Assembly: GCF_003323745.1 (NCBI RefSeq)
Contig: NZ_QOIL01000023.1
Location: 1-64,000, forward strand
Length of the DNA stretch: 64,000 nt
Direction: 5' to 3'
Source: Sphaerisporangium album
GTDB lineage: Bacteria; Actinomycetota; Actinomycetes; Streptosporangiales; Streptosporangiaceae
Shown one piece after another: positions 27,275 to 36,901 of the stretch. The position numbers were made by a program, and so were the translations under genes. Within the stretch, counting starts at the first letter, position 1, and every line of letters begins with the position of its first letter. A model generated the notes under the pieces. That model ran no database searches. It was not told where the DNA came from and worked only from the letters and a program-made list of their open reading frames with translations.

Positions 27275-27880
27275 ATGAGAAACGGGGCTCCCATCAGGCG
27301 ACTCGGCATCATGGGCGGGACGTTCGACCCCATCCATCACGGCCACCTGGTCGCCGCGAGCGAGGTCGCCCACCACTTCCATCTCGACGAGGTGGTGTTC
27401 GTCCCTACCGGCCAGCCGTGGCAGAAGGCGGACCAGGCGGTGTCCGCCGTCGAGGACCGTTACCTGATGACGGTCATCGCCACCGCGTCCAACCCGCGCT
27501 TCTCGGTCAGCCGGGTGGACGCGGACCGCCCGGGGCCGACCTTCACGATCGACACCCTGCGCGAGATCGCCGGAATGTACGGCCCGGACGTCGAGTTGTA
27601 CTTCATCACGGGCGCCGACGCGCTGGCGCAGATCTTGAGCTGGCGCGACGTAGATGAGCTCTTCACCATCGCCCATTTCGTAGGCTGTACCCGACCGGGG
27701 CATGTGCTTCACGACCCTGGTCTCCCGAAGGGAAAGGTCAGCCTCATCGAGATACCGGCGCTCGCGATCTCGTCCTCGGAATGCCGCCAGCGCGTGGCCG
27801 CGGGGGAGCCGATCTGGTATCTGGTTCCCGACGGGATTGTTCAGTACATCAACAAGCGGGGACTGTACCGGGCATCCTGA
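27275..27880 (+). CDS. nadD: Nicotinate-nucleotide adenylyltransferase
   Basis: NadD makes deamido-NAD from nicotinate mononucleotide and ATP. The 201-residue protein has the nucleotidyltransferase motif [19 protein letters not shown] for substrate contact, the [14 protein letters not shown] segment and the C-terminal [10 protein letters not shown] (S-S-x-x-R type) motif. TAGTGT ends 7 nt before the ATG and no Shine-Dalgarno is seen, so a leaderless transcript is likely. The rsfS and phosphatase genes follow on the same strand. Confidence 0.96.
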   Translation: MRNGAPIRRLGIMGGTFDPIHHGHLVAASEVAHHFHLDEVVFVPTGQPWQKADQAVSAVEDRYLMTVIATASNPRFSVSRVDADRPGPTFTIDTLREIAGMYGPDVELYFITGADALAQILSWRDVDELFTIAHFVGCTRPGHVLHDPGLPKGKVSLIEIPALAISSSECRQRVAAGEPIWYLVPDGIVQYINKRGLYRAS

Positions 27881-27931
27881 TAATAGGAAGGGCGGGACCT
27901 TGTACGCCGCACAGGAGGAACAATCCACATC

Positions 27932-28339
27932 GTGACCGCATCGGAAAGATCGCTCCAGCTTGTGGCGCTGGCCGCAGAGGCCGCGGCCGAGAAGCTGGCC
28001 GACGACATCATCGCCTATGACGTGAGCGAGCAGCTCGTCATCACCGACGCCTTCCTGCTCTGCTCCGCCTCCAACGACCGCCAGGTGCGCGCCATCGTCG
28101 ACGAGATCGAGGAGCGCCTGCGGATCGAGGCCCACGCCAAGCCGGTCCGCAGGGAAGGCGAGCGCGAGGGCCGCTGGGTGCTGCTGGACTACCTCGACAT
28201 CGTGGTCCACGTCCAGCATGAGGAGGACCGCACCTTCTACGCGCTCGAGCGCCTGTGGAAGGACTGCCCCGCCATCTCGCTCCCGGACTCCGTCACGCGG
28301 GTCCGAGCTCAGCGGGCGCGCGGGACCGCAGGTGAGTGA
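27932..28339 (+). CDS. rsfS: Ribosomal silencing factor RsfS
   Basis: RsfS (Iojap family) binds L14 and blocks subunit joining when nutrients are low. The 135-residue product has the family core DAFLLCSASNDRQVRAIVDE and GRWVLLDYLDIVVHVQHEEDR. GTG 27932 has AGGAGG 13 nt upstream, a rather long spacing. nadD-rsfS is a conserved gene pair, and the next gene's start overlaps the rsfS stop by 8 nt. Confidence 0.95.
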   Translation: MTASERSLQLVALAAEAAAEKLADDIIAYDVSEQLVITDAFLLCSASNDRQVRAIVDEIEERLRIEAHAKPVRREGEREGRWVLLDYLDIVVHVQHEEDRTFYALERLWKDCPAISLPDSVTRVRAQRARGTAGE

Positions 28340-28988
28340 CGGGCGGGGCGGAGGCCGCCGCATCGTCTTCTGGCGCCATGGCCAGACGCTCTGGAACGTC
28401 GAGCAGCGCTTCCAGGGCCATACCGACATACCCCTGGACGAGACGGGCATCGCGCAGGCCGAACGTGCCGCGTCGTTGCTCGCCTCGCTGCGCCCGTCCC
28501 TGATCGTCTCGTCCCACCTGCGCCGCGCCCACGACACGGCCGCCGCGCTCGGCGGCATCGTCGGGCTCGACGTCAAGGTCGACAAGGACCTGCGCGAGCG
28601 AGGCGGCGGCGAGTGGGAGGGCCTGACGCGCGCCGAGATCGCCGCGGGATGGCCCGTCCAGTACGCCGAATGGGAGGCCCCCGGCGGCGAGGCGGTGACG
28701 GAGGTCGCCGACCGCGTCGTGGCCGCCACCAAGCGCTGGGTCGCGCAGATGGAGGAGGGCGGCCTGATGGTGATCGCCTCCCACGGAGCGGCGATCCGCC
28801 TTGGTCTCTCGCGGCTGCTCGGCCTCCCCGAGGAACTGTGGCCGATCCTGGGCGGCCTCGCCAACTGCTCCTGGTCGGTGGTCCAGGAGGGCCGCAAGGG
28901 CTGGCGCCTCCTCGAACACAACGCCGGCACCCTGCCCGAGCCGGTCAACAGCGACGACAAACCCGAATCCGCCCCTGCCGCCACCTGA
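28332..28988 (+). CDS. Histidine phosphatase family protein
   Basis: The 218-residue product has the phosphohistidine motif FWRHGQTLWN near residue 15, the DIPLDETGIAQAERAA segment, SSHLRRAHDTAA, a catalytic Glu region (ERGGGEWEG) and the second histidine in VIASHGAAIRLGL. It is of the phosphoglycerate mutase/broad phosphatase type; the substrate is unknown. GTG 28332 overlaps the rsfS stop, so it is translated together with RsfS. This nadD-rsfS-phosphatase order is common in actinobacteria. Confidence 0.9.
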   Translation: MSDGRGGGRRIVFWRHGQTLWNVEQRFQGHTDIPLDETGIAQAERAASLLASLRPSLIVSSHLRRAHDTAAALGGIVGLDVKVDKDLRERGGGEWEGLTRAEIAAGWPVQYAEWEAPGGEAVTEVADRVVAATKRWVAQMEEGGLMVIASHGAAIRLGLSRLLGLPEELWPILGGLANCSWSVVQEGRKGWRLLEHNAGTLPEPVNSDDKPESAPAAT

Positions 28989-29276
28989 TTCCTCCCGGGA
29001 CGCCTACCCGGCGCGGCATCACCCGCGCCGGGCCCCGCCCTCACTTCTCCTATTCCGCCGTCCCCACAGGCCTCGCCGCCGTGAGGGAGCCTTGGACGAG
29101 CAACGAGCTGACGGAGAACGTCGGCCTTTACTCGTGTTGACCCCAGAACCGGCTGCCGTTGAGGAATGGGTGATCCGCTTTGCGCCGGAGCATTGCATCG
29201 CAAACCCGCCCGAGGTGCTCGCCGCAGAGCCGAAAACACGTTGCGGCGGAAAGCATGGGCGCGCGACGATCCCGGC

Positions 29277-30185
29277 GTGAAGATGCACGCCGACCAGTTG
29301 ACGGTGACACCCGAGACGGTGCGCGCGTTGGTGGACGAGCAGTACCCCGAGTGGCGGAGCATGCCGATCACGAGCATCGCCGCGCATGGGACGGTCAACG
29401 CCATCTTCCGCATCGGCGACCGCTTCACGGCTCGGTTCCCTCTCCAGGCCGGAAACGTCGACACGACACGGCGATGGCTGGAGTCCGAAGCGGAGGCGGC
29501 CCGCGAGCTGGTAGGTCGCACGCGGTTTCCCACGCCCGAGCCGGTCGCGCTCGGTGAACCGGGAGCGGGATACCCGCTTCCGTGGTCGGTGCAGACATGG
29601 CTGCCCGGCGTCGTGGCCACCGACGAGGACCCGGGCGAATCAGTCGCATTCGCCCACGACATGGCTGATCTCCTCAACGACCTGCGTGCCATCGACACGC
29701 GTGGCCGTACGTTCGCCGGCAAAGGTCGTGGAGGCGACCTTCCATCTCACGACGCGTGGATGGAAACGTGTTTCACGCGCAGCGAAGAACTTCTGGACGT
29801 TCGCCGGCTTCGCCGAGCGTGGACAGACCTTCGAGAACTGCCGCGGGAAGCAGCCGACGTGATGACCCACAGTGATCTCATCCCCGGCAACGTGCTCGTG
29901 TCCGCCGGCCGGCTGGCCGGGATTCTCGACGTCGGCGGCTTCGGACCGGCCGACCCTGCCCTAGACCTTGTGAGTGCCTGGCATCTGCTCGAAGCCGGGC
30001 CGCGGCAGGTGCTCCGCCTGGACCTCGGGTGCGACGGCCTCGAATGGGAGCGAGGCAAAGCGTGGGCCTTCGTCCAGGCGATGGGGCTCGTCTGGTACTA
30101 CCTCGAGACCAACCCGGCCATGAGCCGGATGGGCCGACGCACCCTGGAACGCATCCTGGCGGACGAATCGCAGGCAAACTTCTGA
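29277..30185 (+). CDS. APH-like phosphotransferase
   Basis: The product of about 302 residues belongs to the aminoglycoside phosphotransferase/choline kinase fold. It has the N-lobe segment HGTVNAIFRIGDRFTARFP, the catalytic HSDLIPGN (H198, D200, N205) and the metal-binding aspartate in ILDVGGFGPADPALDL. Members of this subgroup are often annotated as resistance enzymes but most have no tested substrate. GTG 29277 or ATG 29283 is the start; neither has a strong ribosome binding site. The 288-nt upstream gap holds no other gene, and GC of the third codon base is visibly lower here than in neighbouring genes, which hints at later acquisition. Confidence 0.82.
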   Translation: MKMHADQLTVTPETVRALVDEQYPEWRSMPITSIAAHGTVNAIFRIGDRFTARFPLQAGNVDTTRRWLESEAEAARELVGRTRFPTPEPVALGEPGAGYPLPWSVQTWLPGVVATDEDPGESVAFAHDMADLLNDLRAIDTRGRTFAGKGRGGDLPSHDAWMETCFTRSEELLDVRRLRRAWTDLRELPREAADVMTHSDLIPGNVLVSAGRLAGILDVGGFGPADPALDLVSAWHLLEAGPRQVLRLDLGCDGLEWERGKAWAFVQAMGLVWYYLETNPAMSRMGRRTLERILADESQANF

Positions 30186-30339
30186 ACAGAGCGCCATTCC
30201 GCCGGGCACCCTGCCGACCGGTCGTTGGCGTGCGGTAGGTGAGGGTTGCGCTTTGCTGGGCCCGGCACCACTGGAATCGTGGCGAACTGGGCGAATTCCC
30301 CTTATGGCGCCGTCGCGAGCGCGACCCGTGTCGTGACGC

Positions 30340-30768
30340 TCAGCGGATCTTCTGGCCGTACACGTGCTCGACCGTCATCGCCATGAGCACCCTGCGGTCG
30401 GACACCATGGCGGCCCGGTACTCATCCCAGTCCGGGTGCTCGCCGGCGGCGCGGCGGTAGTAGTCCACCAGGGCCTCGACCTCGGGACCATGGGGATCCG
30501 TCCCCGGCCCGGTGAGCGTCGCGGTGCCCTCCGCGGTGGCCCACGCCCCGCCGTCGGGGCTGGTGACCTCCAGCGTGGCCCGGGGATCCCGGCGCAGGTT
30601 CGCCGTCTTGGCTCGTCCTTCGACCATCGAGACGTAGATGACTTCGGCCTCCGGGTCGTAGAAGGGCAGTACCGGGGAAAGTTGCGGGCGGCCGTCGCTC
30701 TTGATCGTCGCGAGGACACCGAGCCTGCTTTCCGCGAGCAGCGCGCGCGGGTCGAATGTGGCGGTCAT
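30340..30768 (-). CDS. PPOX-class F420-dependent oxidoreductase
   Basis: The 142-residue product has the split-barrel flavin/F420-binding fold: LAESRLGVLATIKSDGRPQLSPVLPFYD at the start, then VIYVSMVEGRAKTANLRRDPRATLEV, the classical core of the FDOR-B group that uses the deazaflavin F420. It probably reduces a small molecule or a quinone-like substrate; the exact reaction is unknown. It is convergent with the phosphotransferase gene. The 265 nt between its start and the tRNA-Ala gene contain no gene that I can support. Confidence 0.85.
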   Translation of the reverse strand: MTATFDPRALLAESRLGVLATIKSDGRPQLSPVLPFYDPEAEVIYVSMVEGRAKTANLRRDPRATLEVTSPDGGAWATAEGTATLTGPGTDPHGPEVEALVDYYRRAAGEHPDWDEYRAAMVSDRRVLMAMTVEHVYGQKIR

Positions 30769-31033
30769 GCCTATGCCAAGTCGCGATCGGATGCCGGTTA
30801 TTCCTTCGCTCGCACGTGCAACGCGGTCAGCGGGACGGCGATGTGGTTCTCGCTGTCGGGGGGCGGCGAGCCAAAGTAGTGCGGGGTGCTCAGCGCCGCG
30901 CCGACGACCGGAGGCCGGCCATCCGACCCTCCGGGAACCGGCCGGCGAGGCGGGATGTGTCGATTAGGTGAATGGCCGGGTGTCGCTATATGCTCTCCGA
31001 GCGCCGCGACGGGAACACCCAGAGCGGTGACAA

Positions 31034-31106
31034 GGGGCTATAGCGCAGTTGGTAGCGCGCCTCCATGGCATGGAGGAGGTCTGGGGTTCGAATCCCCATA
31101 GCTCCA
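31034..31106 (+). tRNA. tRNA-Ala (anticodon GGC), copy 1
   Basis: A 73-nt cloverleaf with acceptor arms ggggcta/tagctcc containing the G3:U70 alanine identity pair, D arm gcgcagttggtagcgc, anticodon loop atggcat (GGC), and T arm with ggttcgaatcc. CCA is not encoded. It differs from copies 2 and 3 at two D-arm region bases only. Confidence 0.97.
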
Positions 31107-32713
<1,607 letters not shown>

Positions 32714-32726
32714 AAGCCCCGTGGCG

Positions 32727-32760
32727 CCCGGCCGCGCGGCGGGGACACCGCGCGGCCGGG
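32727..32760. terminator. Bidirectional terminator between aldO and the PanE-like gene
   Basis: A perfect 13-bp stem (cccggccgcgcgg and its complement) with an 8-nt loop lies between the two convergent genes and can serve both. Confidence 0.85.
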
Positions 32761-32772
32761 AGTCGTACGGGG

Positions 32773-33762
32773 TCAGGGGGCGGGGACGGGGACGCGGCGG
32801 GCCTGCTGGTCGAGCAGGTCCGTCACCGCGTGGATCGAGCGCAGGGTGGGGACGTCGGCGCCGGTCAGGTCCGCCAGCTCGACCACGGCCGCCAGCAGTA
32901 CGTCCAGCTCCAGGGGCTTGCCCTTCTCCAGGTCCTGGAGGGTCGAGGTCTTGTGCTCGCCGGCCTTCTCGGCGCCGGCGAGGCGGCGTTCGATGGAGAT
33001 CTCGGGCTCGCAGCCGACGCGGCGGGCGACCTCCAGCGTCTCGCGCATCATGGCGACGACCAGCTCGCGTGCCCGCGAGTGGCGGCAGATGCCCGCCATC
33101 GTGGCCCGGGACAGCGCGCTGATCGGGTTGAACGCGATGTTGCCCATGAGTTTGATCCAGATGTCCTTGCGCAGGTCGGCCTCGACCGGGCACTTGAGGC
33201 CGCCAGCGACCATGGCCTCGCCGAAGGCCGTGCACCGGGCGGAGATCGTCCGATCCGGTTCGCCGATCGAGAAGCGGGTGCCCTCCAGGTGCCGGACGAC
33301 GCCGGGCGCCTCGATCTCGGTGGCGGCGTAGACCACGCAGCCGATCGCGCGGCGCAGCGGCAGCGCGTTGGTGACGCTGCCCCCGGGGTCGACGCTCTCG
33401 ATGCGGTAGCCCTCGTAGGGGCCGGGTAAGCCGTGGAAGTACCACCACGGGATGCCGTTCTGGGCGGCCACGATGGCGGTGGTCTCGTGCAGTAGCGGGC
33501 GGATCATGGGCCCGGCCGCCGCGTACGCGTTGGCCTTGAGGCCGAGGAAGACGTAGTCCACCGGCCCGACCTCCGCCGGGTCGCCGGTGGCGTTCGGGTG
33601 ACCGGTGAAGTCACCTCGGGGGCTGAGCACGCGTACGCCGGACGCGCGCATGGCGGCCAGATGGGCTCCACGGGCGATGAGATGGGTCTCGACGCCCGCC
33701 CTGTGCAGGGCGGCGCCTACATACGCGCCGATGGCGCCCGCGCCAACAACTGCGACCTTCAC
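32773..33762 (-). CDS. PanE/ApbA-family reductase, candidate oxalyl-CoA reductase
   Basis: The 329-residue product has the NADP-binding start MKVAVVGAGAIGAYVGAAL and the ketopantoate reductase fold with the conserved K-D-I-W-I-K-L-M-G-N-x-A-F-N-P segment (LRKDIWIKLMGNIAFNP, near residue 195). A PanE for pantothenate would be expected near panB/panC. Here it is divergent from the ThDP enzyme and Frc genes under a shared GntR-type operator. In Methylobacterium extorquens a PanE homologue (PanE2) reduces oxalyl-CoA to glyoxylate, and I propose the same role. It begins with GTG; a promoter with TTGACC and TATACC at 17-nt spacing lies upstream. Ketopantoate reductase remains the alternative. Confidence 0.85.
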   Translation of the reverse strand: MKVAVVGAGAIGAYVGAALHRAGVETHLIARGAHLAAMRASGVRVLSPRGDFTGHPNATGDPAEVGPVDYVFLGLKANAYAAAGPMIRPLLHETTAIVAAQNGIPWWYFHGLPGPYEGYRIESVDPGGSVTNALPLRRAIGCVVYAATEIEAPGVVRHLEGTRFSIGEPDRTISARCTAFGEAMVAGGLKCPVEADLRKDIWIKLMGNIAFNPISALSRATMAGICRHSRARELVVAMMRETLEVARRVGCEPEISIERRLAGAEKAGEHKTSTLQDLEKGKPLELDVLLAAVVELADLTGADVPTLRSIHAVTDLLDQQARRVPVPAP

Positions 33763-33794
33763 GAAGGGGCTCCGTCCTCACGCCGACGATTGCA

Positions 33795-33813
33795 TTCGGT
33801 ATACAGTATGGAA
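33795..33813. promoter_or_regulatory. GntR-type operator O1
   Basis: TTCGGTATACAGTATGGAA matches the right part of the perfect palindrome at 43331-43362 with few differences. It lies 33 nt upstream of the PanE-like start and over its -10 box. Confidence 0.7.
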
Positions 33814-33826
33814 AATTTGCGGTCAA
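33798..33826 (-). promoter_or_regulatory. Promoter of the PanE-like gene
   Basis: On the minus strand, TTGACC (33826-33821) and TATACC (33803-33798) are separated by 17 nt, a good housekeeping-type promoter. The GntR-type palindrome overlaps the -10 box, consistent with repression. Confidence 0.65.
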
Positions 33827-33921
33827 GCCTCGCCCGGAACCGTGGACGTGGCCGAGGGATCCCGTATCGCAGCGCATCGAATGGGTCTGGACAACAGGTG
33901 ACATGCGGGATAACGATGGCT

Positions 33922-33942
33922 TCATACGGTATGCAGTATGCA
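33922..33942. promoter_or_regulatory. GntR-type operator O2
   Basis: CATACGGTATGCAGTATG (33923-33940) differs at three positions from the core CATACGGTATACCGTATG of O5. It sits 20 nt before the ThDP enzyme start, between that gene and its divergent neighbour, so O1 and O2 flank the divergent promoter region. Confidence 0.7.
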
Positions 33943-33962
33943 CTTTGAGAGGACGGCTGCAG

Positions 33963-35666
33963 ATGTCCGAGTCAGCAACCCCGCCCGCCGAGCCGGCCCC
34001 CGACCGCATCTCGGGCGGCCACCTCGTGGCCAAGGCCCTCAAGGCCGAGGGCGTCGATGTGATCTTCACGCTGTGCGGCGGTCACATCATCGACATCTAC
34101 GACGGCTGCGTGGACGAGGGCATCGACGTCATCGACGTGCGCCACGAGCAGGTGGCCGCGCACGCCGCGGACGGGTACGCCCGGATCACCGGCAAGCCCG
34201 GATGCGCCGTCGTCACCGCGGGTCCCGGCACCACCGACGCCGTCACCGGGGTCGCCAACGCGCTGCGGGCCGAGAGCCCCATGCTGCTCATCGGCGGCCA
34301 GGGAGCGCTGAGCCAGCACAAGATGGGCTCGCTGCAGGACCTCCCGCACGTCGACCTGATGACGCCGATCACCAAGTTCGCCGCCACCGTGCCCTCGACC
34401 GAGCGGGTGGCCGACCTGGTATCGATGGCGTTCCGCGAATGCCACAGCGGCGCGCCGGGGCCGTCGTTCCTGGAGATCCCGCGCGACGTGCTCGACGCCA
34501 CCGTCCCGCTGGAGCGGGCGCGCATCCCCAAGGCCGGGCACTACCGCGCCTCCACGCGCCAGGCCGGCGACCCGGCCGCGATCGAGCGGCTCGGCGACCT
34601 GATCGCCCACTCCGAGAAGCCCTGCGTCCTGCTGGGCAGCCAGGTGTGGACCTGCCGGGCCACGGGCGACGCCGTGGAGTTCGTCCGCGCGCTCAACATC
34701 CCCGCGTACATGAACGGCTCGGGCCGCGGCACGCTGCCGCCCGGCGACCCGCACCACTACCAGCTCTCCCGCCGGTACGCGTTCAGCAACGCCGACCTGA
34801 TCATCATCGTCGGCACGCCGTTCGACTTCCGCATGGGCTACGGCAAACGGCTCTCGGCCGACGCGACCGTGGTGCAGATCGACCTCGACTACCGCACGGT
34901 GGGCAAGAACCGCGACATCGACCTCGGCATCGTCGGGGACGCCGGGCTCGTGCTCTCGGCGGCAGCTGCGGCGGCGACCGGGCGCGAGGACAACGGCAGC
35001 GCCCGCCGCAAGAGGTGGATGGAGGAACTGCGCGAGGTCGAGACCAAGGCGTTCGAGAAGCGCCTGTCCCGCCAGCTCTCCGACGCGACGCCCATCGACC
35101 CGTACCGGCTCGTCCACGAGATCAACGAGTTCCTCACCGAGGACTCGATCTACATCGGCGACGGCGGCGACATCGTCACCTTCTCCGGCCAGGTGGTGCA
35201 GCCGAAGTCGCCCGGCCACTGGATGGACCCCGGCCCGCTCGGCACGCTCGGCGTCGGCGTGGCGTTCGCGATGGCCGCCAAGTACGCCCGGCCCGACAAG
35301 GAGATCGTCTGTCTGTTCGGTGACGGCGCGCTGAGCCTCACCGGGTGGGACTTCGAGACGATGGTCCGCTTCGACCTGCCGTTCATCGGCGTGGTCGGCA
35401 ACAACTCCTCGATGAACCAGATCCGCTACGGCCAGGCCGCCAAGTACGGCGAGGCCAGGGCGCGGGTCGGCAACACCCTCGGCGACGTCAGGTACGACGA
35501 GTTCGCCCGCATGCTCGGCGGCCACGGCGAGGAGGTCCGCGACCCGGCGGACATCCGTCCCGCGATGGAGCGCGCCCGCGCGTCCGGCAGGCCGTCGCTG
35601 ATCAACGTGTGGATCGACCCGGACGTGTACGCCCCCGGGACCATGAACCAGACGATGTACAAGTAG
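33963..35666 (+). CDS. ThDP-dependent enzyme, candidate oxalyl-CoA decarboxylase or 2-hydroxyacyl-CoA lyase
   Basis: The 567-residue protein has the three-domain acetolactate synthase architecture: Pyr domain with the cofactor-activating glutamate E62 in [16 protein letters not shown], central domain, and the ThDP/Mg motif starting GDG (about 453-455) and ending NN ([10 protein letters not shown]). It ends with an extra tail ([14 protein letters not shown]). It does not carry the SAPGFLNG-type signature of classical Oxc, and the N-terminal [13 protein letters not shown] is unusual. An Frc-type CoA transferase follows after 8 nt, so action on oxalyl-CoA or another 2-oxo/2-hydroxyacyl-CoA is the best inference. 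ATG 33963 has GAGAGGA upstream. Plain acetolactate synthase is unlikely because no small subunit or ilv gene is near. Confidence 0.82.
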   Translation: MSESATPPAEPAPDRISGGHLVAKALKAEGVDVIFTLCGGHIIDIYDGCVDEGIDVIDVRHEQVAAHAADGYARITGKPGCAVVTAGPGTTDAVTGVANALRAESPMLLIGGQGALSQHKMGSLQDLPHVDLMTPITKFAATVPSTERVADLVSMAFRECHSGAPGPSFLEIPRDVLDATVPLERARIPKAGHYRASTRQAGDPAAIERLGDLIAHSEKPCVLLGSQVWTCRATGDAVEFVRALNIPAYMNGSGRGTLPPGDPHHYQLSRRYAFSNADLIIIVGTPFDFRMGYGKRLSADATVVQIDLDYRTVGKNRDIDLGIVGDAGLVLSAAAAAATGREDNGSARRKRWMEELREVETKAFEKRLSRQLSDATPIDPYRLVHEINEFLTEDSIYIGDGGDIVTFSGQVVQPKSPGHWMDPGPLGTLGVGVAFAMAAKYARPDKEIVCLFGDGALSLTGWDFETMVRFDLPFIGVVGNNSSMNQIRYGQAAKYGEARARVGNTLGDVRYDEFARMLGGHGEEVRDPADIRPAMERARASGRPSLINVWIDPDVYAPGTMNQTMYK

Positions 35667-35674
35667 GGAAGGCG

Positions 35675-36901
35675 ATGAGCAGAGCACTCGAAGGCGTCCG
35701 CGTCCTCGACATGACCCACGTCCAGTCCGGGCCCTCGTGCACGCAGATGCTCGGATGGCTCGGCGCCGACGTCGTCAAGCTGGAGTCCCCGTCCGGGGAC
35801 ATCACCCGCCAGCAGCTTCGCGACATTCCAGGCGTCGACAGCCTGTACTTCACGATGCTCAACTGCAACAAGCGCAGCATCACGCTGAACATGAAGAGCG
35901 AGCGCGGCAAGGAGATCTTCACCGCCCTGGTACGCGAGGCCGACGTGCTGGTGGAGAACTTCGGCCCCGGCGCCGTCGACCGCATGGGGTTCACGTGGGA
36001 CCGGCTCAAGGAGCTCAACCCGCGCCTGGTGTACGCGTCGATCAAGGGCTTCGGCCCGGGCAGGTACGCCGGGTACAAGGCCTACGAGGTCGTCGCCCAG
36101 GCCATGGGCGGCTCGATGAGCACCACCGGCTTCGAGGACGGCCCGCCGCTCGCCACCGGCGCGCAGATCGGCGACTCGGGCACCGGCGTGCACGCCGTCG
36201 CCGGCATCCTCGCCGCGCTCTACCAGCGCGAGCAGACCGGCAGGGGACAGCGGGTGCAGGTGGCCATGCAGCACGCCGTGCTGAACCTGTGCCGCGTCAA
36301 GCTGCGCGACCAGCAGCGCCTGGCGCACGGCCCCCTCGCCGAGTACCCCAACCGCACGTTCGGCGACGAGGTCCCGCGCTCGGGCAACGCCTCCGGCGGC
36401 GGGCAGCCGGGCTGGGCGGTGAAGTGCGCCCCCGGCGGGCCGAACGACTACATCTACGTGATCGTGCAGCCGCCGGGCTGGCGGCCGATCGCGCGCATCA
36501 TCGGACGCCCCGAGCTGGCCGACGACCCCGAGTGGGCCACGCCGGAGGCGCGTCTGTCCAAGCTGGACAAGATGTTCCAGCTCATCGAGGAGTGGACGAG
36601 CCTGCACGGCAAGTGGGCGGTGCTCGACGCGCTCAACGCCGAGAACATCCCCTGCGGGCCGATCCTGTCGACCAAGGAGCTCATCGAGGACGAGACGCTG
36701 CGCGGCCAAGGCGTGATCATCGACGTCGAGCACCCCGAGCGCGGCGGCTTCACGACGGTCGGCAGCCCCCTCCAGCTCTCGGACTCCCCGGTGACCGTCA
36801 CCACCCCGCCCCTGCTGGGCGAGCACAACGAAGAGGTGTACGCCGGTCTCGGGCTGTCTGCCGGTGACGTGGCCGAGCTGCGAAGAAACGGAGTGATCTG
36901 A
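35675..36901 (+). CDS. frc: Formyl-CoA:oxalate CoA-transferase
   Basis: Frc moves CoA from formyl-CoA to oxalate, giving oxalyl-CoA and formate. The 408-residue class III (CaiB/BaiF) transferase closely follows Oxalobacter Frc: [20 protein letters not shown] at the start, [32 protein letters not shown], the catalytic aspartate D167 in [11 protein letters not shown], and the glycine loop [15 protein letters not shown] that shields the active site. These Frc-specific features make a generic CaiB role less likely, although substrate range in this family varies. It sits 8 nt after the ThDP gene and its stop overlaps the next start (TGATG). Confidence 0.88.
   Translation: MSRALEGVRVLDMTHVQSGPSCTQMLGWLGADVVKLESPSGDITRQQLRDIPGVDSLYFTMLNCNKRSITLNMKSERGKEIFTALVREADVLVENFGPGAVDRMGFTWDRLKELNPRLVYASIKGFGPGRYAGYKAYEVVAQAMGGSMSTTGFEDGPPLATGAQIGDSGTGVHAVAGILAALYQREQTGRGQRVQVAMQHAVLNLCRVKLRDQQRLAHGPLAEYPNRTFGDEVPRSGNASGGGQPGWAVKCAPGGPNDYIYVIVQPPGWRPIARIIGRPELADDPEWATPEARLSKLDKMFQLIEEWTSLHGKWAVLDALNAENIPCGPILSTKELIEDETLRGQGVIIDVEHPERGGFTTVGSPLQLSDSPVTVTTPPLLGEHNEEVYAGLGLSAGDVAELRRNGVI

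Noticed and set aside
26004-27278. 424-residue plus-strand frame opposite the M48 gene
   Set aside because: The minus strand carries the HExxH peptidase; the plus frame is its complement and has no recognisable domain.
33903-33962. Longer start for the ThDP enzyme
   Set aside because: The extension would translate operator O2, and ATG 33963 has its own GAGAGGA ribosome binding site.
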